Shown here piece by piece: positions 30,441-41,039 of a DNA stretch of 64,000 bases. How positions within the stretch are numbered: position 1 is the first letter of the stretch; each line of letters begins with the position of its first letter. The notes under the pieces are model-generated. The model ran no database searches. It saw only the letters and a program-made list of their open reading frames with translations, and was not told where the DNA came from. Origin of the DNA: Shinisaurus crocodilurus (lineage: Eukaryota; Chordata; Lepidosauria; Squamata; Shinisauridae); assembly GCA_021292165.1 (NCBI GenBank), contig CM037880.1:210194942-210258941 (forward strand), in the 5' to 3' direction. Both the position numbers and the translations under genes were made by a program.

Positions 30441-31057
30441 AACATGGTGAATGAATTCAGTCTTATTGCACAAGACTATTAAGCTAGCAAAAGGGAAAAT
30501 GGCTCTCTGTCACCAAAGTCTGTGCCCCCTGTTATTTTAATAGATTTTGTTCAGGCAGCAAATATTGACAGACATTGCTTAGATGTTTAGAAAATAAAAT
30601 AAGCAAGAGAAGTGAGCATTTTACATGCCATATGCTGAACAATGCATCTGAAGGGTGCATTTTAGACCATTAAAGAGGGGCAGATGTATTTTCCATTGTA
30701 AAACACCGAAGAGGAAAATGAAGCCATTGGCATTCTATTACTTATTTGTCCACCCTACTTAAAGAAAAGATCCCTAAATATGATATTTCTGATATTCATC
30801 TGATCTGAACTGTAATCACTTAACAGAATACTATAAGAATCTTTCCCCATGGATATGATCACTGGTGAAATCATGCATATGTGACTGGAACAATTTGAAG
30901 TATGCTATGAATGGACATAGAAAACCCCACTTCTGGAGTCTGCCCCTATATCATACTCTAGCATAATTCTGTGGTGTGATAAAACAAACAAACAAACAAA
31001 CAAACCAGAATCCAAGGAGGTGTTATGCAGATGAAGGTGTGGGGCTAAGCAGACAGG
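30441..31057. other. Repeat-poor stretch
   Basis: No family recognised from 30480 to 30900, then (AAAC)n at about 30983-31004. Confidence 0.35.
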
Positions 31058-31430
31058 AACATAAGAACATAAGAAGAGCCACGCTGGATCAGACCAAGGG
31101 TCCATCTAGTCCAGCATTCTGTTCACGCAGTGTCCAACTGGCTTCCCATGCGAAACCCTAAAGGAAGACATGAGTGCAACATCACCCTCCCCCCCACCCA
31201 TGTTCCCCAGCAACAACTGGTGTACATAGGCATATCATATCACCCCTGATACTGGAGGAAGCATAGAGCCAACCAGGACTAGTAGCCATTAAGAGGCCAT
31301 TTATAGCCTTCTCCCCCAGGAATTTGTCCAATCCCCTTTTAAATCCCTCCAAATTGGTGGCCATCGCTGCATCGTGTGGAAGTGAATTCCATCGTTTAAC
31401 TATGTGCAGCCTATTCTCACTGGCTCCCAT
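31058..31430 (-). pseudogene. L3/CR1-like LINE 3' end with ORF2 C-terminus
   Basis: Minus-strand frame 31405-31182 gives KRWNSLPHDAAMATNLEGFK, RGLDKFLGEKAINGL, then SPGWLYASSSIRGDM, the last residues of an L3/CR1-like ORF2 (W..LP..A...L..FK signature). The 3' end shows gttcttatgttcttatgttc at 31058-31077 (minus strand), the typical octamer-like terminal repeat. Truncated 5' by incomplete reverse transcription. Confidence 0.75.
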
Positions 31431-32723
31431 TCATTTCTGTGGGGCAAAGCAAACAAGGGACAATAAGTGAATTGGTTGGGAAGGGGCAAACCTTGTTTAT
31501 CAACTAAACAATGAAATAAATAAATAAAATAACCTCATTCCTCATAGTGTATGAATATACTAATCAATCTGATCAAGTGCTACCTGCAACAAAAGGTTTC
31601 AGGGTACCTTTCCTCCTAATCCATCCCCCCCTTTTCCCCCTGTTTTTCTTTTCCAAGTGAAGTTCAACGTTCTGTGGCAACTAAGCTTACTCAGTCCTCA
31701 TAGGGCTGGTTTGGAGTGTGGCCCATTTGTCTGTGTTTTTATTTATTTTGTTAAACCTTTGCAGACTTTGGGGTTCCCCTGGGCATTCTGATACCTCCAT
31801 CTTGTTTTATAGTGGCCCCATTTTGGTTCCATTTCTCTTGGCACTCACCACCACTGGAGTAATGGGATTAGTGGGGGTGATGACTTCCATTTACTAAAAA
31901 AGGTGGTGGGGTGGTGGGAAATCCCCGTGCACATAGGAAACTAGCATGGGGGCGAGAAGGCTTTGCTAGAATCTTTCTCCATGATGTGGTAGTTTTCTAC
32001 AAGCAGGATTTGTTTGTTTGTTTGTTTGCTTCTGTGGAGGAGCATTCAGTCATGGGGAGCCCCACCTGAAGACTGAAGTGGTGCAGTCCCGACACATTAC
32101 TGAGAAACAGTCATACTGGGGCCAACCAATGTTTAACAGGAGGCTTCCGGAAACATTTCAGCCTTCTGAACATTCAGTAAAGATACACCCCAGAGGCCTC
32201 TGCATCACTGCAGTGTTTCTGGAGCATCCTGAACTATTCATGCCGATTGATGTTTTAATGTTAAACTTCTAGGCCATGTTGTGTGTTTGCAAATAGAAAA
32301 ACTGGGGTCAAAACAATACATTCAATCAAAATCAGATCTCTCAATTCCAGCCCTCAATTCCAGGATTGCTTCCTATATTCTTCTGGCACAGATGGAAGGG
32401 AAGAGGGTTACATCGGTGGAGAAGCTGGCTTACATAAGACCAAGTTCCACCTCCTGCATGGCATGATGTGCAGATGCATGTTACAGTCCTGCTCCCTGAT
32501 AGTCTTGCTCCCTGATTCTGTCTTTCCGCAAATGTATCCAGCTGGCTGTTGCTGTTCATGGAGGAAAGTTTGTTGCCAGGGCCAACAGCAATTCATGCAC
32601 TAGGTGCTCCCTTTGAACCAGACCTTCTCAGAGTTCATCAAAAAGATGCCCAGTGGCTTGTGTTATTCTTCCTTCATGCACAGGATTCTGGGGGGCTACC
32701 AGGTTGGCCCAGAGGCGCTAGGG
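31431..32723. other. Unassigned sequence
   Basis: Includes (TTTG)n at 32009-32028. The frame 32283-32603 (+, 106 codons) overlaps several others and has no domain; no gene is claimed. Confidence 0.35.
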
Positions 32724-32990
32724 ATGTATGAGAATTTTGTTTTTGCTCACAAAACATGTGTGCATGCCCCATTCAACGCTCCGAACGTGAATGCAAGCAC
32801 CTGTCTGCCAAACATATTCATAAATTGTTGAGCACGTGCTCATGTTCATCATGTTCCCAATTCCTAGTTTGATTTTGTGCAAATTTCCTCCATGGACTGA
32901 ATCAGCCCCACTTTAGTCTGCAGAGGGAAATTGTACAAATTAGGACATTTGCACAACTTTGGGGGGAAATGTGCACACATCTCTCATTCG
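32724..32990. repeat. Family C repeat
   Basis: Begins tagggatgtatgagaatttt and contains gcaaatttcctccatggact, gaaattgtacaaattaggac, atttgcacaactttgggg and gtgcacacatct. Very similar in order to 48396-48720. Confidence 0.5.
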
Positions 32991-33231
32991 ATGGCTGCTC
33001 GATTTGCTCAGGTTCCCTGGGACTGCAGACTCTGGCCTCATCCATCGGCCAGAGAACCAAGGGCCAGTGGGAGGCTGCACCCCCTGCCTCCCAGGATTAA
33101 CATCACAGCAAGGGGGAGACCAACCTGGCCCCATACATCGGCCAAAGAAGGAACAGATGCAGGGAGCTTGCTTTGCCCTTCCCTGCTGGGTGTGTGTGTG
33201 AGAGAAACAAGAAAGAAAACATCTATTAGAA
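32991..33231. other. Unassigned GC-richer stretch
   Basis: Nothing recognised. The 212-codon minus frame (33038-33676) runs through this stretch and repeat X and is rejected as a gene. Confidence 0.35.
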
Positions 33232-33430
33232 CCTTGTAACCAAGAACTGGTGCCTGAGTTTTTTGCTTCTTTTCCCTCTTCCTTCCCAATCCCTTTTCCT
33301 TTTGTGTCATGGCTTTTAGACCGGGGGCAGGAACTGTCTTATTATTAATCTTTGTAAGCCAGTCTGGGAGCCTTTTCTTGGCTGAAGAGCAGGGTAAAAA
33401 TGCTGTAAATAAGAAATAAGTAAGTAAGAT
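33232..33430 (+). repeat. Repeat X, copy 2
   Basis: Contains ttttagaccgggggcaggaa, ctgtcttattattaatcttt, gtaagccagtctgggagcct and ggctgaagagcagggtaaaa, ending in AAATAAGTAAGTAAG. Confidence 0.5.
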
Positions 33431-34445
33431 TCCTGTGTGCGTAAAGCCCACAGTGATTGCAAACACAAATGGGAAATGGGCACAAGATGGGCAGTGAGAC
33501 AACATTCGAAGAGTCCTGGCAATCTTGAACATCGCTTTTCTGCCCATCCCTATCGCACCCCACAACTGTGATGGGCAACTGTTTCCAGTTGCACACCAAG
33601 AGAAATGTTGACACAAATTAAACAGACAACTTGTGAAAACTGACACCGAACGGGGTTCAAAGGACGAGAGGAGCAATGAAGAAGTCTAAATTTATTTCTG
33701 TCTAATTGAAGCATCTTTAATTCAACAGCACAACTATTTCAGCTGAGCAGCGAGGGTCTCCTATTGTTGCAGAGTATTGAGTTCTTGTGCCAAAAATTGA
33801 TTAGAGAAGCTCTTATATCTAAATTATGGCAATGAGGGTAATGTGAAGAATTTAATTTTGTAAGGGGGGGGGTGCGTGTGTGTGTGTGTGTGTGTGTGTG
33901 CATGCACATCTCTTTTCTAACAGAATGTAACATAACGAGAGAGAAGCAGGCTAGAGATAGATTTGATCTGTTGCAACAATTAAGGATTTCACCCAGAAAA
34001 CACAACAATAGACCCTCAGGGAAGGAGCCAGGGGTGGGAGCAAGAAGAAAAACTGATCAAATAAAAAATAGATACCATTGAACAGATATTAACAGAGATA
34101 GGGTTCATCAAGGAGAGGAATAAAGAAGGTAAAAAAATGCTTTCCTTGCGTCTGTGACATATTGTGTATTTAAAGGTCAGCTGAAAGTCGCAAGCGAGGG
34201 GGGAAATCAATTTGTCACATGCTGCTCTGCATAAAAGTCATTGCTGTCAATGAAACTGGAGGGGAAATGCACCGCAGACAGGGCCCTGGTGACACCACAA
34301 TAGCAAACACTCACCTTGGGTGCTTCCCAATTTGAAGAAATGGCTGCTCTCCTTCCATCACTAAACCACCACCCCCCCGCCTAAAGATGTTATCAGCGGG
34401 ACAGATTTGTTGAGAAAAGAATAGATGCTCTTCACTTTTCACTGA
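33431..34445. other. Repeat-poor stretch with (GT)n
   Basis: (GT)n at 33873-33902. The block 33690-33860 has no family match and is AT-rich with aattgaagcatctttaattc and caaaaattgattag; otherwise nothing recognised. Confidence 0.35.
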
Positions 34446-34535
34446 GCTTATAAGAATTGCCTCGCTGGATCAGATAACCTAGTCCAATTTTCCGCTTCCA
34501 AAAGTGGCCAGTCAGATCCATCTGGGAAGTGGCTG
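34446..34535 (-). mobile_element. L3/CR1-like LINE 3' end fragment
   Basis: agaattgcctcgctggatca, gataacctagtccaatttt and agtggccagtcagatccatc match the 58515-58620 terminus. No coding part. Confidence 0.5.
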
Positions 34536-34845
34536 GCTAGCAGGATGTGAAGGGCAATGGCTTTCTCCTGTTGCTTGCCCGCAGCATCTGACATTCATTG
34601 GTATACTTTTCTGCATATGGACAGACCCACCCTTGCTATTGATAGATCTTTACTGCTGCCCCAACATTTGTCCTGAAATTTCCCCCGCAAAACAGGCTTT
34701 CATTTTTTTTTCCTGCCTCAATCTCAGGGTGCTTTAGATTTCCTTTGGAAAAAAAACCTTTTTGTGGTGTTTTTGAGCATACCTTGTAGTTATGAGGTGG
34801 CCAAGAGTGTGTTGCTGTTGTTGTTGTTGCTGCTGTGGCTGTGTC

Positions 34846-34870
34846 TTTCTTTCTTTCTTTCTTTCTTTCC
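34846..34870. repeat. (CTTT)n microsatellite
   Basis: Six TTTC units in a row. Confidence 0.9.
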
Positions 34871-34925
34871 ACAGCTCTCCATCACCCTGCAGCCTCCCCA
34901 GCTGCCCACACTTCCTGGTCTGAAG

Positions 34926-35324
34926 TAGGGGTGTGTGAGGATTTCATTCAGATGGTGGAAATCCAGTGGAATAGCTGGGGCTCAACCCCCAAACTCCATC
35001 CTGCTTACCTCTTCCCTGGCCTGACTCCCGTTCTCCCAAGTCGAGCTGGGAAAATGACTTCTGGGTCCCTGGCGGGCTGCTGTTTACGTAGAAAATGCCT
35101 TAAGATACAGCTAAAGCGGCCACAATTTGCATAACTTGTGCAAATTGTGGGCGCTTTGGATGTATCTTAAGGCATTTTCTATGTAAACAGCAGCCTGCTG
35201 GGGATCCGAAAATCCGGTGAGCGGTGCTGCATACACCGGCTTTCAGTCTGGCTCGGCGGGAGCAGCAGCAGCAGCGTCTGCCGAGCCGGAGGTGGGTCAG
35301 GTCCCGGCGGATCACCCACCCCTA
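34926..35324. mobile_element. Foldback hAT element, family B, copy 1 (complete)
   Basis: 399 bp, ends TAGGGGTGTGTGAGG and GATCACCCACCCCTA, with the octamer gtctgaag exactly duplicated (34918-34925, 35325-35332). The core is a long palindrome: gctgctgtttacgtagaaaa, tgccttaagatacagctaaa, gcggccacaatttgc on the left; gcaaattgtgggcgctttgg, atgtatcttaaggcattttc, tatgtaaacagcagc on the right. No transposase frame. The TSD length and end sequence place it in hAT; gTctgaAg fits the nTnnnnAn pattern reported for Ac-type hAT. Confidence 0.92.
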
Positions 35325-35339
35325 GTCTGAAGGAATATT

Positions 35340-35659
35340 TATTCATCTGTTTGTTTGATTTGATTTGTACCCCGCCTTGCTACGAAGAAAATGGCACTCA
35401 AGGCAGAATTGCCTCGTGCTTTAAATGAAGTCTGGGAGACTGCAGACCCCTGAGAGAGGATTGTACAATGAAGTCCTGGATGCTCTCTCACGCACACCCC
35501 TTGATTGCCTTGTAACTATGGTAAGTGCAAGACCCCTAGAGCCCACCCACTGGAATTTCACCAGATTTTTACTCGCCTTTGAAATTTCTTCCACCAAATC
35601 TTCTATCAAATTGAATGAGAATGGTAAAACATGGGGAATACATTTTTTTGGCACAACAC
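35340..35659. other. Unassigned, with a SINE-like tail
   Basis: 35340-35410 (tttgatttgtaccccgcctt, ctcaaggcag) resembles the tail of a tRNA-derived SINE on the minus strand. The remainder is not recognised. Confidence 0.3.
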
Positions 35660-36071
35660 TAGAAGTGGGTGATCCACTGGGACCCGAACTGTCTCCGGCT
35701 CGGAGGATGCTGGTGCTGTGCCCGCCAATCTGGAGCGAAAGCTGGTAAGCACCGCACCGCTCTTCAGACTTCCAGGTTCCAATCCCAAGAGGCCGCTGTT
35801 TATGAAGAAAATGCCTTAAGATTAATCAAAAGCGGCCACAATTTGCGCAAATTGCGCAAATTATGCAAATTGCGGCCCTCTTTGGGTGTGTCTTAAGGCA
35901 CTGTTCTACATAAACAGTGGCCTACCAGGAACCCGGAAGTAGCTTCCCTTGCTCGACTCGGGAGCATGCAAGTTGAGCCAGGGAAGGAGTAAGCAAGATG
36001 GAGTTCAGGGGGTCAAGCCTGGCTACTCCACCAGATTTCCAGCCCCCAAACAAAATCCTCAGACATCCCTA
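35660..36071. mobile_element. Foldback hAT element, family B, copy 2
   Basis: Reverse orientation relative to copy 1: starts TAGAAGTGGGTGATCC, ends AATCCTCAGACATCCCTA. Octamers cacaacac (35652-35659) and cacagcac (36072-36079) match 7 of 8. Core arms: tgaagaaaatgccttaagat, aaaagcggccacaatttgcg, then tgcaaattgcggccctcttt, tcttaaggcactgttctaca. The apex has an extra gcgcaaatt duplication. Confidence 0.9.
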
Positions 36072-36099
36072 CACAGCACTACCTCCTATTGATAGCCCA

Positions 36100-36247
36100 C
36101 ACTTTCTGAAAGAAAACAGGATGCCCAGGACATGAAGAGGCTGCTGTGGGCTTCCCACGGGACAGCTATTTGTCTACAGTGTGAACAGAATGCTGGACTA
36201 GATAATCCTTTGGTGTCATCCAGCATGGCTCTTCTTACTTTTTCATG
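36100..36247 (+). mobile_element. L3/CR1-like LINE 3' end fragment
   Basis: cttcccacgggacagctatt, gtgaacagaatgctggacta, then ccagcatggctcttcttac. Same terminus as 31058 and 58515 but opposite strand. Confidence 0.6.
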
Positions 36248-36524
36248 TGTAGTTTCCTTTTGCATTTCACTCCTCAAACACGAACTTTGGTGTTCTGTGC
36301 ATTACTTAGGAATGTGTGAAATCAGCAGAAGAAATGTCACTAGTTTTACTGGAAGTCTTTAGATTTCTCAAAAAAAAAAAAAATAATCCTTGGATGATTT
36401 GCATGAAGAGCAACTTCCAACTTTGATTTCAATTTCATTTTTGGCCAAATCCATTGACAATTTCAGTATCTGAGGACATCATCATCATAAGATCTCAGAT
36501 TAGTGTTCCCCAACATGGTAAATA

Positions 36525-36627
36525 AATGTATAAGAATAGGGATAGGTGAGAATTTTCTCTGGTCCATTTTTTTTAATGAGAATGTACCAACATCCACAAA
36601 TGTCCTCATAAATGGGACAGAGAGAAC

Positions 36628-36679
<52 letters not shown>

Positions 36680-36722
36680 CGACGGAACAACCCAAACAGA
36701 CAGATTCATCCATCCAGGTCCA
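36525..36722. repeat. Family D repeat with internal (ATG)n
   Basis: Begins tagggataggtgagaatttt, contains atgtaccaacatccacaaat and ends cagattcatccatcc. An (ATG)n microsatellite occupies 36628-36679; its translation gives poly-His and poly-Ser frames that are not genes. Confidence 0.55.
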
Positions 36723-36922
36723 GGGCTTTGAGTGATTAGCTCTTAAAAGTCTGGGTTTGAATTCCTGTGCATTCAGCCATGTTTGCGGAGCTGAATTAAG
36801 GGTGCCATCTCTCTCTCTTTCTTTCTGACTGGTTCCTCATCTTTAACAGCTACATGGCAGGCAACATGATTGTCTCCACCCTCATAATATCTGTAGCCAT
36901 TGAGTTTGGCCAATACAGATGA

Positions 36923-37250
36923 TGGGGTGGGTGAGTGCACTCGCCAGACTTCCGGGTTCCCGGCGCTACATTTTTTAACATAGAAAATGGCATAAGTTAC
37001 TTTAAAAGCGGACATGAGAGTCGTGTAAACGTGCGCAAACCATGATAGTTTTTAACGTATCTTATGCCATTTTCTACATAAAGAATGTAGCACCGGGAAC
37101 CCGGAAGTCGCTTCCCCGGCTCAGCTCATGAGAACGCAAGTCGAGCCAGGGAAGCAGGTAGGGTGAGCGGAGCTCGGGGGGGGGGGGTGTCAAGCCCGAA
37201 GAGATCGCTGGACTTCCACCCCCCCCAATTGAGCGCCGCGCACATCCCTA
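36923..37250. mobile_element. Foldback hAT-like element, family B, copy 3
   Basis: Starts near TGGGGTGGGTGAGTG and ends CACATCCCTA. Palindrome arms: ccgggttcccggcgctacat, aacatagaaaatggcataag, gttactttaaaagcgg and tatcttatgccattttctac, ataaagaatgtagcaccggg. The core differs from copies 1-2, so it is a subfamily. No clean TSD. Confidence 0.75.
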
Positions 37251-37400
37251 CAGGATGTATCGCAATTTTGTTTGGTTTGCTTTTGATTAGAACTCGCCAA
37301 AATTTGCAGACTTCTTCACTGAGAGGACAGGCAGAACTTGATAGCTGATACTGAAGCAAAAGTATTTGGGAGTAACCAAAACTGATGGATTCATCCATCT
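37251..37400. repeat. Family D repeat fragment
   Basis: aggatgtatcgcaattttgt, aactcgccaaaatttgcaga, ctgatggattcatccatctc. It abuts the family B element on its left. Confidence 0.45.
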
Positions 37401-37717
37401 CTAACAAAACAAAACAAAACAAATAAAATAAAACAAAGCAAAACAGGCAGAACAACAACAGCAACAAACTTAAAAATAACCTTGTTGCTCTCTGCTCCTT
37501 GCTTCTCTAGGAAGATCACATTTTCCAGGCCTTCAAAAAAAAAAGAGGTAATTATTCCTTAAAGATACAGCAACACTTCCTGACAGACCTTTTCCTAATA
37601 AAGCACAGAGGCTCCCACTGAGAAATGTGTCAAAGGTCCTTACTGAAAGGTGTTTTGTTTGTTTGCTTGCTTTGGCTTTCTCCCAATTTCAATACATGTT
37701 TCCCAAAAGGAGGAATG
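37401..37717. other. Unassigned sequence
   Basis: AC- and A-rich (caaaacaaaacaaaacaa at about 37404-37422), otherwise not recognised. Confidence 0.35.
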
Positions 37718-37882
37718 CCCACACTTCCTGGTCTGAAGTAGGGGTGTGTGAGGATTTCGTTCAGATGGTGGAAATCCAGTGGAATAGCTGGGGCTCAACC
37801 CCCAAACTCCATCCTGCTTACCTCTTCCCTGGCCTGACTCGCGTTCTCCCAAGTCGAGCCGGGAAAGTGACTTCTGGGTTCA
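37718..37882. mobile_element. Partial duplicate of family B copy 1, including its genomic flank
   Basis: Nearly identical to 34908-35071: it includes cacacttcctggtctgaag, which is host flank plus TSD of copy 1, and then the left 145 bp of the element up to acttctgggt. It stops before the palindrome core. Because host flank was copied too, this is a local sequence duplication, not a transposition. Confidence 0.88.
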
Positions 37883-38109
37883 CTACATTCACTACACATT
37901 TCACTCCAGATGAAATTTGGGTGGCAACTCCTCCTGCCATAAATATTTCAGTTAGACTCTCTTCCTATTTGATATAGTGTCACTTCTTTAATTCTCAGCT
38001 GATCTGAAGCTTTAATCTTGGAATCCGTACTCTGTAATAAAAACCACAAAATGAATAGTGGATAAACATGGGGACTGGGGCGAGTTTCTAAAAAGAAGAA
38101 GACCTATGG
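37883..38109. other. Unassigned sequence
   Basis: Nothing recognised. Confidence 0.4.
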
Positions 38110-38350
38110 TATTCTGAAGTGGGGGACTGGACACTGGCAGCAATTATCAAAAGCTCATATTCCGTTCTGCCAGGAGAATGTGTGACTGACTTTGCTGTCT
38201 GTCTCTTAACAAGTCTGTTCTTGGCTCCCATCAGCTGGATTCATTTGATGGCCAATAATGAGGCGAGCTGCAGCGATGCCTTTCTCCTAGGAAGCAAAGC
38301 AGGTCAGGAGCATTTACAAAGGATCATGCTAATGAGTTAAAAGGAACGTG
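38110..38350. other. Repeat-free stretch, candidate conserved non-coding DNA
   Basis: No match to any repeat in the window. Even composition with ccatcagctggattcatttg, atggccaataatgaggc, ggatcatgctaatgagtt. Reads like regulatory DNA but nothing here proves function. Confidence 0.25.
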
Positions 38351-38937
38351 GGATGGAACCAATAAAAAATTAAGCTGCTTTGGAGGCTCAGCTGCCAGGC
38401 GGAGGCTTCAGTCCCTTGTCACTTAAAAATAAAAGATCACTACTGGGGGGGGGGGGGGAAGAGAAAAGTTTCCCCTTCCTGTAATAAGCATCATTATGAA
38501 CTTCTCCAGTGAGCCCTGCTAAATTCCATGGAAAGGAAGGAGAGGCCCAGGTGCTGAATGCAAAGGTGTGGAAAAATACAGGCTGAGGATTGGGGGCAAA
38601 GTCACATGTTTCAGATCTTCGGATCAGAGTATAATTCATGTGGCTAACTGTGCTTACACACAGAACACACACACACACAAAAGTCATTGTCAGTCTTTGT
38701 GTCTTAGAATCTTTCCAGTGTTTCTCTCCCTATCTCTTAAACAGCAGCTAGCTGCACCTCAAGCTCTTAAAATAGGGATGGGCACCATTCCTTTAATATT
38801 GCAGAATTTTGCTCTGTACTTCACGCCACACGTCTTTAATTTCACTTTAACCAGGCGAGTTTCTAAAATGAATTCTGGGATTGAAACATATGCTGTTTGC
38901 CACGGCTTTTTTTAAAAATTTATTCATTATATTTATT
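38351..38937. other. Unassigned sequence
   Basis: G run at about 38444-38457 and (CA)n at 38667-38680. No gene. Confidence 0.35.
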
Positions 38938-39172
38938 ATATTAATTAATTTATTATATTTATACTCTGCCTTTTTTTCCTGCAAGGAAACCAAGGCGGCT
39001 TACATAATCATCATCCTCTCCATTTTATCCTCACAACAACCCTGTGAGGTAGGGTAGGCTGAGAGTCAGTGGCTGGCCCAAAGTCACCTAGTAAGTTTCA
39101 TGGCTGAGCAAGGACTAGAACCCGGATCTCCTGAGTCCCAGTCCAGCACTCTCACCACTATGCCACACTGAC
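38938..39172 (-). mobile_element. tRNA-derived SINE (GCCAGTGTGGCG head), copy
   Basis: Minus strand, full body from the head region (gtcagtgtggcatagtggtg) to the tail (ccttggtttccttgcaggaa, AATATAATAAATTAATTAA). B-box GGTTCTAGTCC present. Confidence 0.88.
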
Positions 39173-39610
39173 TTTTAACACTTTCAGCTCACTTGCCTCC
39201 CACCACCCACTGTTATCAATGTACATGTGCATATTGCTATTGTGCAGAGTTTTATCAATCCTGATATGGCCATCAAGATTCTTTTACTGCAGTGTTTTAC
39301 CAATATGCAAATGTGCTCTTGCAGTCTTGATGCAAACACGTGTTGGATGTGTGCTATTTGTTTGCCATGTTTATCAATACACAGGTACACATCATTAATA
39401 TAGAGAAGGGAGAAAGAGACTGATGAATCAAAGAGAGTGAAAGTTGCAGCAAAACTCACAGACACAATGCACTGTACAAAATTTGGGTGTGTGTGTGAAA
39501 CAATGAAGGACTCCTGAGCCATTGGTTCCATTCCATAAACAAGATCAGGTAATTTGGAACGTCAAAATCCACAAAATCTGGGGAGAATCTCAGAAGAAGA
39601 ACATTTTGGA
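39173..39610. other. Unassigned sequence
   Basis: The minus frame 39184-39531 (115 codons) has no domain and no start context; not called. Confidence 0.35.
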
Positions 39611-39745
39611 ATATGGATGGGCAAATCTGTCAGTTTACACTTTCTCCCACATTCCAATTATTTAAATCTCAAGTTCTTTCTCTCTTGAATAGGAAGAAAT
39701 AGTTCAAATTTTGGTAAACACTTAGCAAAAATGAACTGAAACAAG
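39611..39745. repeat. Family D repeat
   Basis: atggatgggcaaatctgtca, gtttacactttctcccacat, ctcaagttctttctctcttg, aattttggtaaacactta. Same order as 30176-30440 and 58262-58425. Confidence 0.5.
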
Positions 39746-40007
39746 TTTCTCACCCAGGCGGTGTCTATGTTTTTTTTATCCATAGTTCTGTTCCATTTCC
39801 ACATTTATCTATGGTTTTAAAAAAATAAAATAAAATACATATTTATCTCAAAATAGTATTTAAATGCATATTTCTTTGAAAATATAGATCTACATCTGCC
39901 AAGAACTGTATCACAACTTTTGGAAAAGTGTGACATCTGTTCAATAGCTAAATAGTCCCAAAGGTGAAGATTAGTACATTTCATATAGGAAGTACGGGTA
40001 GGAAAAC
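39746..40007. other. Unassigned sequence
   Basis: Nothing recognised; A/T-rich. Confidence 0.4.
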
Positions 40008-40258
40008 AGAGAGCCAGTGTGGTGTAGTGGTTACGGTGTTGGACTTGGACTCAGGAGATCTGAGTTCTAGACCCCACCCAACCATGAAGCTCACTGGGTA
40101 ATTTGGGACCAGTCAGTGACTCTCAGCCTAACCTAACTCACAGGGTGGTTGTGAGGATAAAATGGAGAGAAGGAGGACCATGGAAGCCACCTTGAGTTCC
40201 TTGCAAGAGGAAAAAAGGAGGGTTATAAATGTAATAATAAATAATAAATAAATAAATT
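40008..40258 (+). mobile_element. tRNA-derived SINE (GCCAGTGTGGTG head), copy
   Basis: gagagccagtgtggtgtagt, gagttctagaccccaccc (B-box region), cagtgactctcagcctaacc, gaggataaaatggaga, ccttgagttccttgcaagag, tail AATAATAAATAATAAATAA. Confidence 0.88.
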
Positions 40259-40364
40259 CTCAAAGATTGAATCCCTTAAGCATTTCTGCTTCAGACTACA
40301 GGTGGAGGCTCAGATGACTGAATTTTCCATACCAATAAAAGAAAAGAAAAATCCCTCCGCATAG

Positions 40365-40393
40365 AAATAATAATAATAATAATAATAATAATA

Positions 40394-40438
<45 letters not shown>
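40365..40438. repeat. (AAT)n(ATT)n palindromic microsatellite
   Basis: About ten AAT units followed by about fifteen ATT units, so the tract is self-complementary and can form a hairpin. It sits at the 3' tail of a minus-strand L2. Confidence 0.92.
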
Positions 40439-40860
40439 TCTGTACCACCCAATAGCCAAAGCTCTTTGGGTGGTTTACAACAATTATAAAATTTTACAAT
40501 AAAATACAATTATACAATAAAATACAATAAAACATCGGGGGGGGGAACAATTTTAAAATTTCTTAAATAGCTAAGACAAGATATAAAAAATAGACTGGAT
40601 AGAAAGGTAACATAACCACCACCCTGTGTACTATTTGGAGCTGTTAAATTCCTCAGGGCAGTCTTAACCTGGCGCTGAAAGGATAGTAAAGTTGGCGCCA
40701 GGCAGGCGTCAGTGGGGAGGCTGTTCCACAGTTGTGGGGCTACAACAGAAAAGACCCTGTCCCTTGTTGCTAAGATGTTAGGAGAAAAGCTATAGCTTAG
40801 CTGTATCCCTAACATACTCGTGTACTTAATGGAAGATATTTTTGCGTGGAGCATTCAGTT
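40439..40860 (-). pseudogene. L2-type LINE 3' end, partial ORF2 C-terminus
   Basis: Minus-strand frame ending about 40630 reads ATRDRVFSVVAPQLWNSLPT and DACLAPTLLSFQRQVKTALR, the L2 C-terminal signature. The tail on the minus strand has ccacccaaagagctttggct and attgggtggtac followed by the (AAT)n(ATT)n tract. Only the last 90 or so residues remain. Confidence 0.78.
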
Positions 40861-41039
40861 ACTTGAGTCTCTACCTGCAGTCTGAAGTGGTACACCTAGA
40901 GATGAGTGAGAATTTCATTTCACTTTGATCTTGATAAGAATATGCAGACAAGGTGCTTGGGCAAATTCAACTGACCAGTTGTATGCTTGGCCCCGTGTCC
41001 TCATGGCTTCTTATATCTAATAAGGGGATGACTGGTTGG
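40861..41039. other. Unassigned sequence
   Basis: Nothing recognised. Confidence 0.4.

Noticed and set aside
33038..33676. 212-codon open frame, minus strand
   Set aside because: It crosses repeat X and unrelated flanking DNA, has no domain, and its composition matches surrounding sequence. Length alone is plausible by chance in 64 kb.
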